DNA from: Clostridium pasteurianum BC1
GTDB taxonomy: Bacteria > Bacillota > Clostridia > Clostridiales > Clostridiaceae
Direction: 5' to 3'
Length of the DNA stretch: 64,000 bases
NCBI RefSeq assembly: GCF_000389635.1
Contig: NC_021182.1
Coordinates: forward strand, 744,001 to 808,000
The notes under the pieces were generated by a model. That model was not told where the DNA came from. It ran no database searches and saw nothing but the letters and a program-made list of their open reading frames with translations. The translations under genes were made by a program, and so were the position numbers. Positions 61,095 through 64,000 of the stretch are shown here, piece by piece. Each line of letters starts with the position of its first letter. Position 1 is the stretch's first letter.

Positions 61095-61189
61095 CTCTAT
61101 AATTTACATTGCTAAAAAGCTATTTATGTTTTTAAAAACTTGATTTTATAGGAATATTAGTAAGCCATTTGTCATTGTAAATTATAGAG
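61095..61189 (+). ncRNA. Structured repeat K, copy 2 (hairpin with covarying arms)
   Basis: Arms CTCTATAATTTACA and TGTAAATTATAGAG are perfect over 14 bases. Compared with 55052-55136, the outer bases changed on both arms together (TTAT/ATAA to CTCT/AGAG). Interior blocks AAAAAGCTAT, TTTATAGGAATATT shared. It lies between converging genes. Confidence 0.6.
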
Positions 61190-61206
61190 TATTGGTTTTT
61201 ATAGGC

Positions 61207-61665
61207 TTACTCACAGGTAAACAAATCTTTATAGTTCTTTAATAGTCCAACTGGCTTTTTTTGTCCAAATATCTTGTATCTTAAATAATCATCTCCGTAT
61301 ACACCAAGTGGAACAAGGAAGAACCAAATCACAGCGTAGGGAATACATATCTGACCATATAGATTTCCCCAGGTATTTGAATAATCCCAGATATTAAGCT
61401 TAAGCCATACATTGAGGATCACTCCCGAAGTAAATTCTATGGCTAAAACTATTGCAGTACCAATGGCACATTGCTGCCACATTTTACAGTTGCAGAAGCC
61501 TTGCCTTTCATTGAGTCTGCCTATTAAAAAGGAGCACAACCCGCCTACTACCAGCATAGAGATGTTTGTCCATCCACGCCACAAGCCTTCCAGCACCATA
61601 TATAAGGCACCCATTATAAAAAATAGTATAATATCCTTTTTAAAATTGGAAGAATTATAAATCAT
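61207..61665 (-). CDS. CmpB-like (ABC transporter type IV) membrane protein
   Basis: 152 residues, four hydrophobic helices. YMVLEGLWRGWTNISMLVVG and LNIWDYSNTWGNLYGQICIP match the two signature blocks of the putative ABC-transporter type IV family (E-x2-Y/W-R-G-W; W-x-Y-S-N-x-x-x-N-x-x-G). Despite the family name no ABC partner is nearby and the role is unknown. The start region has a weak site (AAATGAT); the AGGGGG further up may serve. Confidence 0.7.
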   Translation of the reverse strand: MIYNSSNFKKDIILFFIMGALYMVLEGLWRGWTNISMLVVGGLCSFLIGRLNERQGFCNCKMWQQCAIGTAIVLAIEFTSGVILNVWLKLNIWDYSNTWGNLYGQICIPYAVIWFFLVPLGVYGDDYLRYKIFGQKKPVGLLKNYKDLFTCE

Positions 61666-61755
61666 TTATATTTTAACCCCCTAAGAATTAGTTACACAAT
61701 ATAAATATATGACTATTAAAGTTTATTATTAACTGTAAGTTTTAATTTTTATAGG

Positions 61756-61859
61756 AGTGAAAGCTTTTCATCCGGCTGCGCGGTGAAAAAGTGAAAGATT
61801 ACCGCCAAAGCGTCAAGGTGAAAGATTTAACCTTGGCTTCGCCGGTTAAAGCTTTCACT
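61756..61859. repeat. GC-rich branched palindrome
   Basis: Outer arms AGTGAAAGCTTT and AAAGCTTTCACT are perfect. Inside are a hairpin TTCATCCGGC...GCGGTGAA and a longer one ACCGCCAAAGCGTCAAGGT with ACCTTGGCTTCGCCGGT. Together they can form a three-way cruciform. GTGAAAG occurs four times. Far more GC-rich than its surroundings. Confidence 0.7.
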
Positions 61860-61924
61860 AGTTAATGTGGAAAAATTACCATGTGTTAGCTTAAATAACC
61901 TAATAATTAGTTCGCCATTTATCA

Positions 61925-62917
61925 CTATTTTAAATCTCCCTCAAATATAAACTGATGAAGATCTGCAATATTGCCTTCTCTGTTCCAATCCAGGTAAAAA
62001 ACGCCATGGATTATTCTATTAGTACTATAGCCAGTCTTATCCTCCGGCAGCCTTAATTGTTCTACGGTTTTTATATTATTTATAAGTGCGTAAGAGGTGT
62101 AGGAAAGAATAGCTTTCTTTGATAGAGAAGTTTCAACATAGGGAAGAACAGTATCAAGCATATTGGAAATCTGAGATAAATTCATAGAAGATATTTTATT
62201 GAAAATCTCAATGAGAACAGCCCTCTGCCTTTGTGTTCTCTCAAAATCTCCATTGCCTACAGACCTTATTCTGCAATAGGCTAAAGCCTGCATACCGTTT
62301 AACTTCTGCATTCCACCTTTAGTTAAATAGAAAGGTGTCTTTTTTTCCACAACAGCTACTTCTTTTATATATTTATTAATAGACGCTATTTCACTGTCAG
62401 CTACATTTAAGTCTACACCACCTATAGCATCTACAATTTTATAAAAACTGACAAAATCTACTTTTACAAAATCCTTCATATTCATTTGTAAATTATCATT
62501 CACTACCTTTAGTGATAATTCTGGTCCACCATAAGCATAGGCATGGGTAAGTTTATCCTGAGCTTTGCTTCCTACGTTATTCATGAGCATATCACGCATT
62601 AAGGAAGTTAATTTTATCTTCTTGTGAACCTTATCCAGTGTAAGTATTATATTAGAATCTGCACGGCCAGTGTCATTAGTTTCATTTAATTTATCCACAC
62701 CCAGCAGTAATATGTTAATATAATTTTCCTCCACATTGTTGATATCATTGGTATTAAATTTTTCTGTATTTATACCAAGACTGGAGGGGCTTTGTGATAT
62801 TTTCGTGGTCTTAAGTTTTGAAAGTTTACTGTTAATAGTTAAATAGCCGCTGACAGCAATAGTAATTATTACAGCAAGTACTACTAATATAGAAATAAAA
62901 ATTCTCCTTTTTCTCAT
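61925..62917 (-). CDS. LytR-CpsA-Psr (LCP) family cell-wall polymer transferase
   Basis: 330 residues from the ATG behind CTGGAG; the frame to 62938 starts upstream of that site. N-terminal helix (residues 5-25), then the extracytoplasmic LCP domain: NILLLGVDKLNETNDTGRAD, TSLMRDMLM, KLTHAYAYGG, FVSFYKIVDAIGGVDLN, AYCRIRSVGNGDFERTQRQR. The Asp and Arg residues bind the pyrophosphate lipid. LCP enzymes attach teichoic acids or capsule to peptidoglycan. Monocistronic; the branched palindrome follows its stop. Confidence 0.92.
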   Translation of the reverse strand: MRKRRIFISILVVLAVIITIAVSGYLTINSKLSKLKTTKISQSPSSLGINTEKFNTNDINNVEENYINILLLGVDKLNETNDTGRADSNIILTLDKVHKKIKLTSLMRDMLMNNVGSKAQDKLTHAYAYGGPELSLKVVNDNLQMNMKDFVKVDFVSFYKIVDAIGGVDLNVADSEIASINKYIKEVAVVEKKTPFYLTKGGMQKLNGMQALAYCRIRSVGNGDFERTQRQRAVLIEIFNKISSMNLSQISNMLDTVLPYVETSLSKKAILSYTSYALINNIKTVEQLRLPEDKTGYSTNRIIHGVFYLDWNREGNIADLHQFIFEGDLK

Positions 62918-63409
62918 AGTTTTTCTCCAGTCAGGCACGCGGTAAAGAAATAATATAGTATATTTTCAATCATACTGTCTCTGTAGGAGCATTTCACAGC
63001 ACCAATAAGACTTGATTCTATGAAAATAAATGGTACATCCTTCATTTGTTATTTCTTTTTAGATACCTAAAATATACTTTGTTACTACATATGCTAATCT
63101 AAAAATTTCTATAGGCTGAGAACTCCTTTTACATAATAGTTTTCCTTCTATTTGTCAATATATATGTAGTAAATTATGTAAAGGTAATTTCCTTATGCTA
63201 ATACATACATTTACAATAAAAATAATTACAGGAATTACTTCATAAATCTAAGATTAATACTTAACTGTATCTGGAATAAAGATATATACTTATGGGAAAA
63301 ATATTATAAAAATCATGAAATAATATTAATGAGATGAATTGTAATATTCTTTAGAATTTTAGGCAGTTTCTAATGAATCTGTGGCTATATCATATAAAGG
63401 AGCGATAAT
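62918..63409. other. Intergenic, nothing recognised
   Basis: About 490 bp of AT-rich sequence between two divergent genes. No repeat copy, hairpin with T tract or gene remnant stood out; it presumably holds both promoters. The AAAGGAG site of the next gene is at its end. Confidence 0.55.
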
Positions 63410-63814
63410 ATGAAAGTGGAAGGATTTTTTAGTGGAATAAAAAATGCAAATGAAGCAGTGGAAAAATTAAAAGGGCAAGGCTTTGAAAATACTCAGGTGG
63501 ATCTAAATGATCATTATTTGAGTACTATGCATCGTTCGCCTAGAGTAGCTGGAGCGGGAAATGGTTTCAGTCTATCAAGTCTTGTACTGGATACAGAAAA
63601 TTATAGAGCTGATGATGCTGGTTCAGCTGCAAAGGCAGCCAGTCCTATGGTAAGTGGAATGGGAAGTTTTGAAGAGATTGCAAATATAAATTATAAGGTA
63701 ACAGTGGAGACAGAAAAGGATAATGTAGAAAAAGCTAAAAATATTATTGAAAATATAGGTGGAGATTTACGAAATCATAATATCAGTATACCAGATAGGA
63801 TTATTAAGCGTTAA
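63410..63814 (+). CDS. YflT-like general stress protein
   Basis: 134 residues, AAAGGAG site. N-terminal VEGFFSGIKNANEAVEKLKG followed by GFEN is the start of the YflT/GsiB-like ferredoxin fold (strand, helix that pairs two copies, strand). The middle is Gly/Ala/Ser-rich; the C-terminal NINYKVTVETEKDNVEKAKN is a second beta-alpha unit. Soluble. Relatives in Bacillus are stress-induced; role unknown. Confidence 0.6.
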   Translation: MKVEGFFSGIKNANEAVEKLKGQGFENTQVDLNDHYLSTMHRSPRVAGAGNGFSLSSLVLDTENYRADDAGSAAKAASPMVSGMGSFEEIANINYKVTVETEKDNVEKAKNIIENIGGDLRNHNISIPDRIIKR

Positions 63815-63949
63815 GCACTATATATATGGCTATATAAGTTTGAGGACAATGTAATACACAATCATTACAATAATACCAGAGTATAAACGCTGTAGAAAAT
63901 AAACTGATTGTAGCATTTAATGTAAGGTAATATGATATATTACAATAAT

Positions 63950-63984
63950 AAAAAGTACTTAGATCACTCCAAGTACTTTTTATT
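63950..63984 (+). terminator. Rho-independent terminator
   Basis: AAAAAGTACTT and AAGTACTTTTT around AGATCACTCC, followed by ATTATATT. Confidence 0.85.
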
Positions 63985-64000
63985 ATATTCTTTATGGTAT

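Overview
The window reads as the chromosome of an AT-rich anaerobic Firmicute, most probably a Clostridium. The evidence is the very low GC, strong GGAGG-type ribosome binding sites, two T-box leaders, a cobalamin riboswitch, many small secondary transporters and TetR/MerR/MarR regulators, and ferredoxin-linked oxidoreductases. No rRNA, tRNA, CRISPR array or prophage was seen. The species cannot be fixed from the sequence.

Layout. 1-9 kb is largely a gene graveyard: remnants of an L,D-transpeptidase, a beta-lactamase-like protein, a methyltransferase, an ABC permease, an NmrA-like protein and a KimA-like potassium transporter lie among a few intact genes (serine-recombinase-like protein, a GC-richer catalase, polysaccharide deacetylase, PhzF-like and YciI-like proteins). 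9.6-13.3 kb holds two T-box genes (an aminotransferase and tyrS). 13.7-14.6 kb is a HepT/MntA toxin-antitoxin pair. 15.8-18 kb is a TetR/efflux pair with two perfect operators. 18.2-19.8 kb is an IS110-family element with a candidate bridge-RNA region. 20-32 kb carries small-molecule enzymes, glycosyltransferase, efflux and redox genes with TetR, LysR and MerR regulators and visible operators. 32-37 kb is a nickel-pincer-cofactor cluster (larC, larE, larB and a NiCoT nickel permease). 37-43.5 kb is a cobalt CbiMNQO importer under a cobalamin riboswitch, with cbiO cut off from cbiMNQ by about 3.3 kb that includes a Tn3-like miniature transposon. 43.9-47 kb encodes sulfolipid synthesis (sqdX, sqdB) beside a TauE-type sulfite permease. 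48-54.8 kb carries efflux pumps and a membrane glycosyltransferase. 55-64 kb carries a chemoreceptor, a phosphodiesterase, bioB, an LCP protein and small proteins.

The most striking feature is not a gene. A structured repeat of about 120-200 bp (here called element E) occurs nine times on both strands. It has a closing stem TTATCC/GGATAA, invariant GATGACTA and CGTCCCTGGATAA segments, two inner stems that change with compensating bases, and a variable 3' hairpin module of two types. Some copies carry a second, smaller repeat nested in the apical loop. One copy sits inside the T-box leader of the aminotransferase and another between the tyrS attenuator and its start codon. At least six other repeat or hairpin families were seen, including an 85-95 nt hairpin with covarying arms (two copies) and direct repeats with an 11-bp period, resembling a Pho box, in front of the sulfolipid genes.

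How the genes work together: metal supply (NiCoT for nickel, Cbi for cobalt) sits beside the nickel-cofactor genes. Sulfite handling (TauE-like) sits beside sulfolipid synthesis. Each efflux pump has, or had, its own local repressor; one of these repressors (MarR) is now broken. Family calls rest on recognising motifs by eye; no database search was possible.
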